Under the pieces are notes generated by a model that had not been told where the DNA came from, searched no databases, and worked only from the letters and a program-made list of their open reading frames with translations. From assembly GCF_000732725.1 (NCBI RefSeq), contig NZ_JPNB01000002.1, positions 744,001 to 808,000 on the forward strand: a stretch of 64,000 nucleotides of DNA, given 5' to 3'. Source of the stretch: Kineothrix alysoides. GTDB lineage: Bacteria > Bacillota > Clostridia > Lachnospirales > Lachnospiraceae. This document shows positions 32,480-41,018 of this stretch, piece by piece; within the stretch, counting starts at the first letter, position 1; the number at the start of each line of letters is the position of its first letter. The translations under genes and the position numbers were made by a program.

Positions 32480-33031
32480 ATGTATAAATGGATACGTCAA
32501 CAAGCTTCATGGAAAAAGACAGCACTAATTTTTATTACAGCCCAAATCATATTCTTATGTATGAATACCTTAACCTTTCCGGCCATTATGAAAGACGGAT
32601 CCGGTCTTATCCCTTTTGATATGACCGGGATATCAGGATATGATTACCAATATGCGGATAGCTTTATTAACGAACTTACTTTAAACGGAAGAACTGTATA
32701 TCTCTTCTTTCAGGAGCCGCTTGATATTCTCTATCCACTGCTTATTTCTTTCAGCTTTGTTATGGCCTTTTGCCTTCTCAGCAAAGAAAAAAGCCGCTGG
32801 CCTCTGATCGGATTTATCCCGATGATATTTGACTATCTGGAGAACATACTGGTTATTTCCATGCTGACCGTAAAGCCTCTTCCTTTATTCCTGCCTTCCG
32901 TATCTTCTTCTATTACCTGGCTTAAGGCTGTTTCTAGCATGTTGTGCATGGGATTGCTTATCATTGTATCCTTATGGTATTTCACCGGATGGATCATACA
33001 AAGGAGAAAACAGAAATATGGAAACAAATGA
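32480..33031 (+). CDS. Four-helix membrane protein of unknown function
   Basis: A 183-residue protein with four hydrophobic helices near residues 14-32, 83-105, 112-130 and 145-168, and a basic C terminus (IQRRKQKYGNK). I do not recognise a functional motif; the outer loop between helices one and two is long. The ATG at 32480 has GGAGG at 32469. It overlaps the TetR regulator gene by 14 bases, so it is the likely object of that regulator. It may be a small exporter-like or stress-related membrane protein, but this cannot be decided. Confidence 0.75.
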   Translation: MYKWIRQQASWKKTALIFITAQIIFLCMNTLTFPAIMKDGSGLIPFDMTGISGYDYQYADSFINELTLNGRTVYLFFQEPLDILYPLLISFSFVMAFCLLSKEKSRWPLIGFIPMIFDYLENILVISMLTVKPLPLFLPSVSSSITWLKAVSSMLCMGLLIIVSLWYFTGWIIQRRKQKYGNK

Positions 33032-33647
33032 TTTTTCCCTTCGCGAACTGAATTTTGGCAATAACCGGCACAAAATTATGAAAGAATTTCTAACACGATT
33101 AACAACGCAGTCCATCAACGATATTTATGTGGAGGACGTATGCAAGGCGGTCGGAATATCCAAAGTTACCTTTTTTCATTATTTTCATTCTAAAGAAGAA
33201 ATTGTTCATTATTTCATACTGGGATGGGAATATGCCAGAAGTTATGAAGCCATAAACGGATTGTTTCATGGCCGGCAAGGAATTGAACATATTTTTAAAA
33301 GTATCAGTCAAGAAGTATTTGCTCAAAATTTGATGCTTTCCCTCACTCAGTTCTTATCAAAGACAGAGTGTTTTAATTTACAAATCGCAATTACGGGATA
33401 CGAATACAGCCTCTTTCATTCAAAAGCCTATCAGCAGAAAATAAGGCCTATGAATATTATGGAAGTTATGTCTCACTATGTATGTGAGACTACTTTTACA
33501 GGTAAAAATGATGATTTATGCACTATGCTCCTAACACTTCTTTATGGAGCTCCCCTCGCTGCGAAATGCATAGGAAACATATCTTTAGGAGAATTGTATG
33601 AAAAGGATTTAACGCTTCTGTTATTTCAAATAGAAAATTATTTATAA
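33018..33647 (+). CDS. TetR-family transcriptional regulator
   Basis: A 209-residue regulator. The N-terminal helix-turn-helix is clear: LTTQSINDIYVEDVCKAVG followed by ISKVTFFHYFHSKEEIVHYF, the TetR signature with Phe-His-Tyr-Phe. The C-terminal domain is helical and unassigned. The ATG at 33018 follows AAGGAG by 11 bases and lies within the previous gene. The 24-bp palindrome at 32412 is its probable operator. Confidence 0.9.
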   Translation: METNDFSLRELNFGNNRHKIMKEFLTRLTTQSINDIYVEDVCKAVGISKVTFFHYFHSKEEIVHYFILGWEYARSYEAINGLFHGRQGIEHIFKSISQEVFAQNLMLSLTQFLSKTECFNLQIAITGYEYSLFHSKAYQQKIRPMNIMEVMSHYVCETTFTGKNDDLCTMLLTLLYGAPLAAKCIGNISLGELYEKDLTLLLFQIENYL

Positions 33648-33734
33648 AAAGATTATTGATTGTCCTCATAGCATACTTGTTTCCCGGGAAGCCAGACTAT
33701 ATAATAAGCATAATAGCTGTTTCATCAGGTTTAG

Positions 33735-33783
33735 AAAGTGTGCTTTGTAAACTCTCGCGACCAGATGTTCTGGCAGCACAGCT
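33735..33783 (-). repeat. Dispersed structured repeat, short relative
   Basis: The 49 bases match the core of the 43902-43980 copy in the same orientation at 37 of 49 positions, without gaps. AAAGTGTGCT, ACTCTCGCG and GCAGCACAGCT are unchanged. An inner hairpin CCAGA-TCTGG replaces a weaker one of the longer copy, again keeping pairing. It lies in the 191-base gap between the TetR and DUF1697 genes. Confidence 0.65.
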
Positions 33784-33838
33784 GTAAACAGAAATGTATG
33801 GACTTATAAAATATAGGATGAGAAATGAGGATAAATAA

Positions 33839-34393
33839 ATGAAATACGCAGCTCTTTTTAGAGGAATTAATGTAGGCGGTAAAAATATAGTAAAAATGGC
33901 CGCACTGGAACAATTATTCTTCGACTTAGGCATATATACGGTAAAAACTTACATTCAAAGCGGTAATGTCGTCTTTGAAACCAGCCTTTCAGAGACGGTT
34001 TTGCCGGAAAAGATAAAAGCCGGCTTCGAAGACCGCTTCGGCTTTAAAAGCAATGTCATCATGAGAAATGCAGAAGAATGGAAATACCTTATTGAACAGC
34101 TCCCGTTCACGAACGAGGAAGTAAAGGAAGCGGAGGCCGCTGATCCGCAAGTCGAACATCTCTACGTCTATTTTTTGAATGATTTTCCGGAACAAACAAC
34201 TATCGATACAATACAAAAAGACTATATCGGAACAGACAAGATACGGGCGGGACAGAAAGAAATATATTTTCTCTGCAGCCAAAGCGTCCGGAATTCAAAG
34301 CTCGCCATCCGTATTTCTAAAGAATTCGAATCAGCTACCGTGCGTAACTGGAAAACAGTGAGCAAATTATACGATATGCTCACCAATATATGA
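33839..34393 (+). CDS. DUF1697 family protein
   Basis: A 184-residue cytoplasmic protein. The start MKYAALFRGINVGGKNIVKM and the following YIQSGNVVFETS are the family hallmarks; the RxINVGG loop is nearly invariant. Structures of this family show two ferredoxin-like domains, but no function is established. It is a single gene between a dispersed repeat and the Crp/Fnr gene. The upstream site is weak (GAGGATAA). Confidence 0.9.
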   Translation: MKYAALFRGINVGGKNIVKMAALEQLFFDLGIYTVKTYIQSGNVVFETSLSETVLPEKIKAGFEDRFGFKSNVIMRNAEEWKYLIEQLPFTNEEVKEAEAADPQVEHLYVYFLNDFPEQTTIDTIQKDYIGTDKIRAGQKEIYFLCSQSVRNSKLAIRISKEFESATVRNWKTVSKLYDMLTNI

Positions 34394-34414
34394 ATTCGAT
34401 AAGGAGGTTTAGCG

Positions 34415-35134
34415 ATGAAATGTAATTGCTACGCCGGAGAATGTCCGCATAATCTTTGCATGCACAAGGTTCCAATATTTTCTTCCTTGAGCCAAGAGGA
34501 AATGAGCCATATTTCCTCTATAATAAATCATAATAATTATCAGAAGGGTGAAATTCTGTTTTCGGAAGAGGATAGCCTTCGTTCTCTTATAATCATAAAC
34601 GAGGGCAGTGTAAAAGGTTTTAAGATTACTCCTGAAGGCAGAGAACAAATTCTTCATGTTTTTTCCGTAGGGGATTTTTTCGGAGAACGTAACTTATTTG
34701 GCGGCCAAAAATCTGCCTATACAGCAGAAGCATTGGAACCTACGAAAACTTGTTCTTTTACAAAAGATGATTTCCATAAAATCCTCTTTGCTTATCCGGG
34801 CATTGCCATAAAAATCATCGAAACACTGGAAGAGCGGATTGCACGCATGGAAAGCACAATGCAAAGCATGGGAGTACGCAGCCTGGATGGACGAATCGGA
34901 GGGCTTCTTCTGGACTTTGCCGATAAATATGGGGAGGTAGTACCGGAGGGAATTCTCATCCGCCTGCCGCTGAGCCGTGAAGGCATTGCCAATTTCCTTG
35001 GCGTTGCCCGCGAAACTGTGAGCAGAAAGCTCGGACAACTGGAGATCGATGGGGTCATCCGCCCCGTCGGCAACAAGAATATTCTTCTTCTGGATGGCGA
35101 AGCTTTAAAGACCATGACCGGAAAAGATACATAA
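34415..35134 (+). CDS. Crp/Fnr-family regulator with an N-terminal cysteine cluster
   Basis: A 239-residue regulator. The first 15 residues hold four cysteines (MKCNCYAGECPHNLC), a likely [4Fe-4S] or redox site. The cNMP-type beta-roll follows (KGEILFSEEDSLRSL, GDFFGERNLFGG), then a dimer helix and the helix-turn-helix REGIANFLGVARETVSRKLG. An AAGGAGG site precedes the ATG. It reads as an FNR-like oxygen or NO sensor. An FNR-type box, TTGAT-N4-ATCAC, lies 43 bases downstream of its stop, in front of the next operon, which is a strong hint for its target. Confidence 0.9.
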   Translation: MKCNCYAGECPHNLCMHKVPIFSSLSQEEMSHISSIINHNNYQKGEILFSEEDSLRSLIIINEGSVKGFKITPEGREQILHVFSVGDFFGERNLFGGQKSAYTAEALEPTKTCSFTKDDFHKILFAYPGIAIKIIETLEERIARMESTMQSMGVRSLDGRIGGLLLDFADKYGEVVPEGILIRLPLSREGIANFLGVARETVSRKLGQLEIDGVIRPVGNKNILLLDGEALKTMTGKDT

Positions 35135-35176
35135 AATGCTAAAATGTGAACAGAATGAATACTAAATTTCCAAAAT

Positions 35177-35190
35177 TTGATTATAATCAC
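35177..35190 (+). promoter_or_regulatory. FNR-like box
   Basis: TTGATTATAATCAC fits TTGAT-N4-ATCAA with one mismatch. It is 80 bases before the DUF1858 start. A short GC-rich hairpin (TGCGCG and CGCGCA) follows at 35237-35255 in the leader. Confidence 0.65.
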
Positions 35191-35269
35191 AGATATATAC
35201 TCTCCGACCTGCTACACTGATGCTACGGACTTGACATGCGCGAAAAACTCGCGCAGAAAGGAGCAGAAA

Positions 35270-35509
35270 ATGTCAGATAAAATTCTCGACCTCAATTTAA
35301 CGGTTTATGAATTATGTACCTCGGATTCGGGAATAATTCCCATATTGGCCGAAGCAGGTTTTACAGATATTACAAAGCCCGGTATGCTGGCCACGGCGGG
35401 GCGGTTCATGACAATCCCCAAAGGTGCGGCTCTTAAAAAGCTGGATCTGGAAAACATAAAACTTATTTTTGCAAGACATGGATATATAGTAAAGGAGGAG
35501 AAGAAATGA
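35270..35509 (+). CDS. DUF1858 domain protein
   Basis: A 79-residue protein. The pattern LNLTVYELCTSDSGIIPILAEAGF and GRFMTIPKGAALKKLDLENI is that of DUF1858, a small helical domain that also forms the N terminus of ScdA-type iron-sulfur-cluster repair proteins. The ATG at 35270 has AAAGGAG upstream. It shares a four-base ATGA overlap with the next gene. With that neighbour it looks like a split version of a hemerythrin-type NO-damage repair system, which is inference. Confidence 0.88.
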   Translation: MSDKILDLNLTVYELCTSDSGIIPILAEAGFTDITKPGMLATAGRFMTIPKGAALKKLDLENIKLIFARHGYIVKEEKK

Positions 35510-36753
35510 GTGCGGAAATTAACAACAGAGAGTATCGCCAGCAGGTTTTGAAGGAATTGATTTCTGAGCTTCACGATGGTAAAAGCGTGGATGAAGTGAA
35601 AGAAAAATTCGCCGAGGTATTCGGAAACGTGTCGGCAGAAGAAATCGCTCAGGCAGAACAGGGCCTGATTGCAGGCGGTCTTCCCGTTACGGAAGTACAG
35701 CGTCTTTGCGACGTTCACGCTTCGGTGTTCAAGGGCTCCATCGAGGATATCCATCGCATCCCCGTTTCCTCAGAGGTTCCGGGTCATCCGGTAGATACGC
35801 TTAAACGGGAAAATCGCGCCATTGAAAAAGAAATAGACGAGGTGCGTACACAGCTTGCTCTGCTTCCCGACCCGGACGCAAAAGACAAGGTGAAAGCAGG
35901 CTTAAGAAGACTTATAGAAATTGACCGGCATTATCTAAAAAAAGAAAACCTCTTCTTTCCTTATATGGAGCAATATGGAATTACTGCTCCGCCTAAGGTT
36001 ATGTGGGGTGTAGACGATGAAATCCGCGCGCAGCTCAAGGCTGTGTCAGCAAAGCTCGACAGCGAAGAGCTTTCTTCTCTGGCAGCGGAAATTGAAGCAT
36101 TCCTGGATAAAGCCGGGGAGATGATTTTCAAGGAAGAGAACATTATGCTCCCCATGCTGTTGGAAAATCTGACACAGGATGAATGGAAGACTGTGGCGGA
36201 CGAAAGCGTAGAACTTGGCTATTGCCTCATCGATAATGTTCCTGTATGGACGCCCGTTGCGGGCAATGCTCCCGAACCTTTGGCCCAGGAGCCTACTGCC
36301 GTATCCGGCACGATCAACCTTCCTACCGGAGTGTTAAAGGTGGAAGAGCTTAGTCGAATGCTGGACACTCTACCCATCGACATTACATTTGTCGGCAAGG
36401 ATGACACTGTCAAATACTTCTCCCAGGGCGCAGAGAGGGTATTCCCACGCACAAAGGCTATTATCGGACGGAAAGTATCCAACTGCCATCCCCCGGCAAG
36501 CGTTCATATCGTGGAGAAACTGGTGGAGGACTTCAAAGACGGAAGAAAGGATTATGAAGATTTCTGGATCAATATGGGTGAAAAATTCATCCTGATACGC
36601 TACTTTGCCGTAAGAGATGAGGCAGGAGAATACATGGGCGTCCTGGAAGTAACACAGAATATCCGTCCGCTTCAGGCAATTGAAGGAGAAAAAAGATTGG
36701 TTTCAGATGAAGGGAGATTCAATGATGAGCACACCCTATTTAAAAAATATTGA
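35506..36753 (+). CDS. DUF438 / hemerythrin-like / PAS protein
   Basis: A 415-residue cytoplasmic protein. The first 70 residues match DUF438 (REYRQQVLKELISELHDG, LIAGGLPVTEVQRLCDVHA). A hemerythrin-like four-helix segment follows at about 95-240 with H and E residues at helix positions (HPVDTLKRENRAIEKE, DRHYLKKENLFFPYME, FKEENIMLPML) suited to a di-iron centre. A PAS domain occupies about 285-400 (PIDITFVGKDDTVKYF, GRKVSNCHPP). The HPPxS-type end is typical of this family. Likely an O2- or NO-binding sensor or repair factor. Confidence 0.9.
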   Translation: MSAEINNREYRQQVLKELISELHDGKSVDEVKEKFAEVFGNVSAEEIAQAEQGLIAGGLPVTEVQRLCDVHASVFKGSIEDIHRIPVSSEVPGHPVDTLKRENRAIEKEIDEVRTQLALLPDPDAKDKVKAGLRRLIEIDRHYLKKENLFFPYMEQYGITAPPKVMWGVDDEIRAQLKAVSAKLDSEELSSLAAEIEAFLDKAGEMIFKEENIMLPMLLENLTQDEWKTVADESVELGYCLIDNVPVWTPVAGNAPEPLAQEPTAVSGTINLPTGVLKVEELSRMLDTLPIDITFVGKDDTVKYFSQGAERVFPRTKAIIGRKVSNCHPPASVHIVEKLVEDFKDGRKDYEDFWINMGEKFILIRYFAVRDEAGEYMGVLEVTQNIRPLQAIEGEKRLVSDEGRFNDEHTLFKKY

Positions 36754-37069
36754 ACACGAAAAAATACTGGACCTTTGCGCTTTGGTAGAATACTCGGAAG
36801 GGCAGGTCGTAAGCCGTACGTTGGCGCAAAATTCCGCAGTGAGTATTACCTTGTTCGCTTTTGATGAAGGAGAGGAAATCAGTTCCCACTCCTCCACCGG
36901 GGATGCAATGCTGAGCGTTTTGGACGGAACGGCAAAAATTACTATTGGAGGAGAGGTATATTCCTTGAGTTCAGGGGAAACTATTGTGATGCCTGCGGGT
37001 ATTCCTCATGCGGTAGCAGCAGAAAAGAGATTCAAGATGCAGCTTACGGTAGTCTTCCCGCAAAATTAA
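36722..37069 (+). CDS. Small cupin-domain protein
   Basis: A 115-residue single-domain cupin. The two motifs are visible: GEEISSHSSTGDAMLSVLDG near residue 47 and GETIVMPAGIPHAV near 88. The usual metal ligands are partly present (H in SSHSS, H in PHAV). I start at the first ATG of the ATGATG pair at 36722, with AGGGAGA upstream. It overlaps the previous gene by 32 bases, so it is in the same operon. Cupins of this type often follow hybrid cluster or rubrerythrin genes; the substrate is unknown. Confidence 0.88.
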   Translation: MMSTPYLKNIEHEKILDLCALVEYSEGQVVSRTLAQNSAVSITLFAFDEGEEISSHSSTGDAMLSVLDGTAKITIGGEVYSLSSGETIVMPAGIPHAVAAEKRFKMQLTVVFPQN

Positions 37070-37087
37070 ACTGGGGAAGGACTCACT

Positions 37088-37216
37088 TTGAAGCACTTAA
37101 ATGAAATGGGGACGTCTGAGAAAATAGAAGTCATTGGAAAAACTGCAGCTACTGCAAAAGCAGACGCTACTGCAAAAGCAAAGGAACTGCAAAAACAGAG
37201 ACTACTGCAAAAGTAA
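37088..37216 (+). CDS. Candidate 42-residue Ala/Lys-rich protein
   Basis: A TTG at 37088 follows a GGGGAAGGA site by a few bases and opens 42 codons (LKHLNEMGTSEKIEVIGKT then an Ala/Lys/Gln-rich tail). The tail is encoded by three imperfect copies of an 18-base unit, ACTGCAAAAGCA-like, which gives repeated ATAKA steps. It fills the gap between the cupin and ferredoxin genes on the same strand. No known family is recognised. It may be a small accessory protein or only a transcribed spacer. Confidence 0.4.
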   Translation: MKHLNEMGTSEKIEVIGKTAATAKADATAKAKELQKQRLLQK

Positions 37217-37244
37217 ATACAATTAAAAGAAAGGAGGAATTGAC

Positions 37245-37433
37245 ATGAAAGCTGAACTAGATAGAAGCGGATGTATTTCCTGCGGATTGTGTACCAGCAT
37301 TTGTCCTGAAGTTTTTCGGATGGCTGATGATGGTATTGCAGAAGTATATGTAGAGGATGTTCCGGCAGAATTAGAGGCAAGCGCCGTAGAAGCGCAGGAC
37401 GGATGTCCGGTAGCAGTCATCAAAGTAGAGTAA
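37245..37433 (+). CDS. Single-cluster [4Fe-4S] ferredoxin
   Basis: A 62-residue ferredoxin of the Thermotoga/Desulfovibrio single-cluster type. The motif CISCGLCTSICPEVF at residues 10-24 gives three ligands, and the fourth cysteine is in DGCPVAVIKVE near the end. Its acidic surface is typical of an electron donor. It is the last gene of the DUF1858-DUF438-cupin operon and may donate electrons to a hemerythrin-like or hybrid-cluster reaction. A GGAGGAATTG site precedes the ATG. Confidence 0.95.
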   Translation: MKAELDRSGCISCGLCTSICPEVFRMADDGIAEVYVEDVPAELEASAVEAQDGCPVAVIKVE

Positions 37434-37468
37434 TTCATAGGAAAAAGTCTTATCAGTATTATAAAAGC

Positions 37469-37507
37469 GGCGCCGCGTAAACTTAATCAGTTATACGCGG
37501 CGCCTTT
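37469..37507. terminator. Terminator between the ferredoxin operon and hcp
   Basis: GGCGCCGCGTA and its exact complement form an 11-bp GC-rich stem with a short T-run on the plus side and an A-run before it, so it may serve both convergent operons. Confidence 0.8.
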
Positions 37508-37563
37508 ATCTATCATATGAAAGGGGGAGTGAATAATCTTATGGCATAAATCAATAACTCATC

Positions 37564-39198
37564 TTAGAAAAAAAGCTTAATATCGTCCTCTACCGTACCG
37601 ATTCCTGCAATCCCAAAGTTTTCTACCAGCACCTTAGCCACATTGGGGGAAAGGAATGCGGGGAGTGTGGGTCCTAAATGGATGTTCTTCACGCCCAGGT
37701 AGAGCAGCGCCAAAAGTACGATAACGGCTTTTTGTTCATACCATGCGATGTTGTATGCTATGGGCAGCTCGTTGATGTCAGCAAGCCCGAATACTTCTTT
37801 AAGCTTTAAGGCGATTACTGCCAGGGAGTAAGAGTCGTTGCACTGTCCTGCGTCCAGAACACGAGGAATTCCTCCGATATCTCCCAAATCCAATTTGTTA
37901 TATTTATATTTTGCACAGCCTGCTGTGAGAATTACGGCATCTTTAGGTAATTCCTTAGCAAAGTCGGTGTAATAATTTCTCGATTTTGCCCTTCCGTCAC
38001 ATCCTGCCATAACAACGAATTTCTTGATCGCTCCGGATTTTACGGCATCTACTACCTTATCTGCCAACTGGAACACCTGATGATGAGCAAATCCTCCAAC
38101 AATTTCGCCTCTCTCGATTTCCGTAGGCGGCTGGCAGGTTTTCGCCTGAGCAATAATCTCGGAGAAGTCCTTTTTCTCTCCTATCTCTCCGGGAATGTGC
38201 TTGCAACCCGGGAAGCCCGCTGCGCCGGTGGTGTAAAGGCGATCCTTATAGCTATCCTTCGGAGGAACAATACAGTTCGTAGTCATGAGAATCGGCCCGT
38301 TAAAGCTTTCGAACTCTTCTTTCTGCTTCCACCAAGCATTTCCGTAGTTTCCTACGAAATGGGAATATTTCTTGAATGCCGGATAATAATGGGCAGGAAG
38401 CATTTCGGAATGGGTATATACATCTACACCGGTTCCTTGCGTCTGCTCCAGCAGCATTTCCATATCGCGCAGGTCATGACCGGAAATAAGAATACCGGGG
38501 CGGGTTCCCACGCCAATATTGACCTTGGTAATTTCGGGATTACCGTAAGCGGAGGTGTTGGCGTTATCCAAAAGAGCCATGCCGTTTACTCCGTATTTAC
38601 CGGTTTCCAAAGTCAGCGCGATCAAATCTTCCACGCTCAGACTATCATCCAGAGTCTTAGCAAGAGCACTTTGCAAAAATGCATCTAACTCTACATCGTC
38701 CTGAAGCAAAGCATTAGCATGCTTGCTGTATGCAGAAAGACCCTTTAAGCCGTATGTGATCAGCTCGCGCAGGCTGCGGATATCTTCGTTTTCTGTGGAC
38801 AGCACGCCTACCTGTGCTGCCTTTGCTGCAAATTCTCCCCTGTCAGAAGACTCCCAAAGAGCTGCTGCGGGAAGGCTATTTATTTTTTCAACCTGATTTA
38901 ACAGATTTTTCTTCACTTCCAAGGTTTCCAAGATGCGGGCAACGATTGCCTCCTCATCAAAGTTCGCATTAGTGATTGTTATAAATAAGTTGCGTGTTAC
39001 CATATGATTCACATTTGCATCAATTTCCTTGCCCTCAGCGCGCAGCTGCGTAGTAACAGCAGACAGTCCCTTAGTGACATAGATGAGCAAATCCTGAATA
39101 CCCGCTACCTCCGGGCTCTTTCCGCAAACACCGACCTGGGTACACCCTGTACATCCGGCAGCCTCCTGACACTGGTAACAAAACATTTTATTTTCCAT
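37564..39198 (-). CDS. hcp: Hybrid cluster protein (hydroxylamine/NO reductase type)
   Basis: A 544-residue enzyme with the N-terminal [4Fe-4S] motif [20 protein letters not shown] and the hybrid Fe-S-O cluster ligands in the second half, for example [28 protein letters not shown] and [11 protein letters not shown]. Hcp reduces hydroxylamine in vitro and NO in vivo. The ATG at 39198 has GGAGG upstream. It is the last gene of the set FNT-HcpR-hcp and lies opposite the DUF1858/DUF438 operon. The palindrome at 39293 suggests control by the neighbouring HcpR-like protein. Confidence 0.97.
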   Translation of the reverse strand: MENKMFCYQCQEAAGCTGCTQVGVCGKSPEVAGIQDLLIYVTKGLSAVTTQLRAEGKEIDANVNHMVTRNLFITITNANFDEEAIVARILETLEVKKNLLNQVEKINSLPAAALWESSDRGEFAAKAAQVGVLSTENEDIRSLRELITYGLKGLSAYSKHANALLQDDVELDAFLQSALAKTLDDSLSVEDLIALTLETGKYGVNGMALLDNANTSAYGNPEITKVNIGVGTRPGILISGHDLRDMEMLLEQTQGTGVDVYTHSEMLPAHYYPAFKKYSHFVGNYGNAWWKQKEEFESFNGPILMTTNCIVPPKDSYKDRLYTTGAAGFPGCKHIPGEIGEKKDFSEIIAQAKTCQPPTEIERGEIVGGFAHHQVFQLADKVVDAVKSGAIKKFVVMAGCDGRAKSRNYYTDFAKELPKDAVILTAGCAKYKYNKLDLGDIGGIPRVLDAGQCNDSYSLAVIALKLKEVFGLADINELPIAYNIAWYEQKAVIVLLALLYLGVKNIHLGPTLPAFLSPNVAKVLVENFGIAGIGTVEDDIKLFF

Positions 39199-39292
39199 AC
39201 TTCGTTCCTCCTTTATGATTTGCATAAAAAAATTTATATTTGCAATTTACATGCTTCTTCTTTATGTCTATCATAGCAAGAGTGTATAAAAA

Positions 39293-39316
39293 AATCCGTA
39301 ACATTTGTTACGGATT
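39293..39316 (-). promoter_or_regulatory. Palindrome before hcp: candidate HcpR operator and terminator
   Basis: Arms AATCCGTAACA and its exact complement around TT. The core is GTAAC-ATTT-GTTAC, which matches the pattern that I recall for clostridial HcpR sites. On the minus strand it is followed by seven T residues, so it also has the form of a terminator for the regulator gene that ends eight bases before it. It lies 95 bases upstream of hcp, and a TATGAT -10 candidate follows. Confidence 0.7.
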
Positions 39317-39323
39317 GAAAATT

Positions 39324-39998
39324 CTATAAAATATCTTGAAATTGATTTTTATCTGTAATTATAATCTTCTTTTTCTTAATAAGAAGCAATCCTTCTTCCT
39401 GCATCCTCATCAATTCCCTGGATAGTGAAGGTCTTGCCGCATTAAGGAAATCTGCCAGCTCCTCACGGTTCATAGAAAGCTCTACGTTTCCGTCCTCAGA
39501 AGAATTCATAAACAACACTCTGGCAATCTTCTGCCGCAAAGTACCGGCCGACATGATCTGAAGCTTTTGATTCAAATAATACGCTTTCTGCGCCAGAATC
39601 CCCATCAGGTTGGAAATCAGCTTCGTATGATAATCACAGTTCTCCCCGCAGGTGTGATACAAAAATTCCTTCGGAATCAGTAATACCGATGTATCGGCTG
39701 CAGCCTGCGCATAATGGTCATATTCCCCCTTACTGAGAAACAGAAAAACTTCTCCAAACAAATCTCCTGCTCCGCCAATCGTCGCGACGATATTTCGTTT
39801 GCCGGAAACAGAGTCGTTACAGATGACTACCGAGCCGTCCAGCAATACATGGAGTTTGTTCGGCTTATCGTGCTGCGAAAAGATGATTTGGTCTTTTTCA
39901 TAGGAAATGATTTCAGACCGGCTGCACGTTAAGCAATTCTGAATTTCTTCATCACTCATATTAGAAAATAAAGCGCTCTGATTAAGCTGAAAATTCAT
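39324..39998 (-). CDS. HcpR-like Crp/Fnr-family regulator
   Basis: A 224-residue regulator. It has a cNMP-type sensor roll (LHVLLDGSVVICND, GDLFGEVFLFL), a dimer helix and the helix-turn-helix NREELADFLNAARPSLSRELMRMQ. The recognition helix ARPSLSREL is of the type seen in clostridial regulators of hcp. No N-terminal cysteine cluster is present, but CLTC and CGENC occur, so heme or other NO sensing is possible. It overlaps the channel gene by 17 bases and precedes hcp, so the three are functionally one unit. Confidence 0.88.
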   Translation of the reverse strand: MNFQLNQSALFSNMSDEEIQNCLTCSRSEIISYEKDQIIFSQHDKPNKLHVLLDGSVVICNDSVSGKRNIVATIGGAGDLFGEVFLFLSKGEYDHYAQAAADTSVLLIPKEFLYHTCGENCDYHTKLISNLMGILAQKAYYLNQKLQIMSAGTLRQKIARVLFMNSSEDGNVELSMNREELADFLNAARPSLSRELMRMQEEGLLLIKKKKIIITDKNQFQDIL

Positions 39999-40887
39999 GT
40001 TCCGCCTCTTTTAAAGAAATGAGGGCCTTGTCGGATTCTTCCTGCTCGTTATGCGCCTTTTCCCTATAAGCTAAATATATCGGAACTGCGAAAAACAGCG
40101 AGCCGCCCACGATATTACCAATCGTTACGGGAAGAAGATTTACCACAAACATATTGCCCCAGTTCAGCGCAGAAAGCTGTGCTTCGGTATAGCCGTACAG
40201 CTCCATCGCTTTTGCTGCATAATTTTTATTTGCTAACGCGAGAATACCCGCAGAAATGTAATACATATTGGCAACGCAATGCTCGAAACCGCAAATGACG
40301 AATACGAAGATAGGGAAGAAAATTGCCCAAATCTTACCCGCCAAATCTTTCGCTCCCGCAGCCATGAATACTGCAGCACAAACGACGATGTTGCAAAGGA
40401 TGCCGGAAATAAAGGCTGTAACGGGATTGATCGTCGATTTGGCAAGGGCTACCTTTATAACATATGCACCTAATGCACCGTGCGAAAATTCGAACTGACC
40501 GCTGTATGTGACGAGGACTGCCATGAGAACAGCTCCTGCTAAATTGCTGACAAACACAAGCGTAAGATTTTTGGCCATCACAGGCCACGGATATTTCTTA
40601 TCCAATATTCCAAAAATAACGAGACAGTTACCGGTAAACAGTTCTCCGCCAATCAAAACGATGAGCATGAGGCCGATAGGGAACACCGCTCCGCCGATTG
40701 TTCTGGCAACCCCTGTGCTCTCTATTCCATACATGGAAACGCTGCTGGCTGCTGCACCTATGCTGATGAACGCACCCGCTACCACACCCATAAGAAGTAC
40801 CTTCCAAACCGGATAAGAAACCTTATTCATACATAACTTTATATATTTTTGCAATATCTCCTTCGGAGTATACAAATTTTCCTGCAT
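39982..40887 (-). CDS. Formate/nitrite transporter family channel
   Basis: A 301-residue member of the FNT family with six transmembrane helices. The conserved segments are GVVAGAFISIGAAASSV near residue 32, GGELFTGNCLVIFG near 75, VSNLAGAVLMA and GFEHCVANMYYI near 205, the last with the central histidine of the pore. I start at the ATG at 40887 (MQENLYTPKEIL). Association with HcpR and Hcp points to nitrite (NirC-like) rather than formate transport, which is inference. Confidence 0.92.
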   Translation of the reverse strand: MQENLYTPKEILQKYIKLCMNKVSYPVWKVLLMGVVAGAFISIGAAASSVSMYGIESTGVARTIGGAVFPIGLMLIVLIGGELFTGNCLVIFGILDKKYPWPVMAKNLTLVFVSNLAGAVLMAVLVTYSGQFEFSHGALGAYVIKVALAKSTINPVTAFISGILCNIVVCAAVFMAAGAKDLAGKIWAIFFPIFVFVICGFEHCVANMYYISAGILALANKNYAAKAMELYGYTEAQLSALNWGNMFVVNLLPVTIGNIVGGSLFFAVPIYLAYREKAHNEQEESDKALISLKEAEHEFSA

Positions 40888-41018
40888 TTTGACTACCTTC
40901 CCATTTTTGGACCCATTTTCAGTAACATGAGAAGTGTACCAAATTTTTCGTTGTTTGAACAATATAAAAAAAGCATGCAAGTATATCATTTTTTACATAT
41001 TGATATGCCATCTCGTTA

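Noticed and set aside
35237-35255. Terminator before the DUF1858 gene
   Set aside because: The TGCGCG/CGCGCA stem has no T-run and lies within the leader close to the ribosome site.
37066-37380. Cys/Ala-rich protein on the minus strand
   Set aside because: It is the complement of the repeat-coded small gene and the ferredoxin, without a ribosome site.
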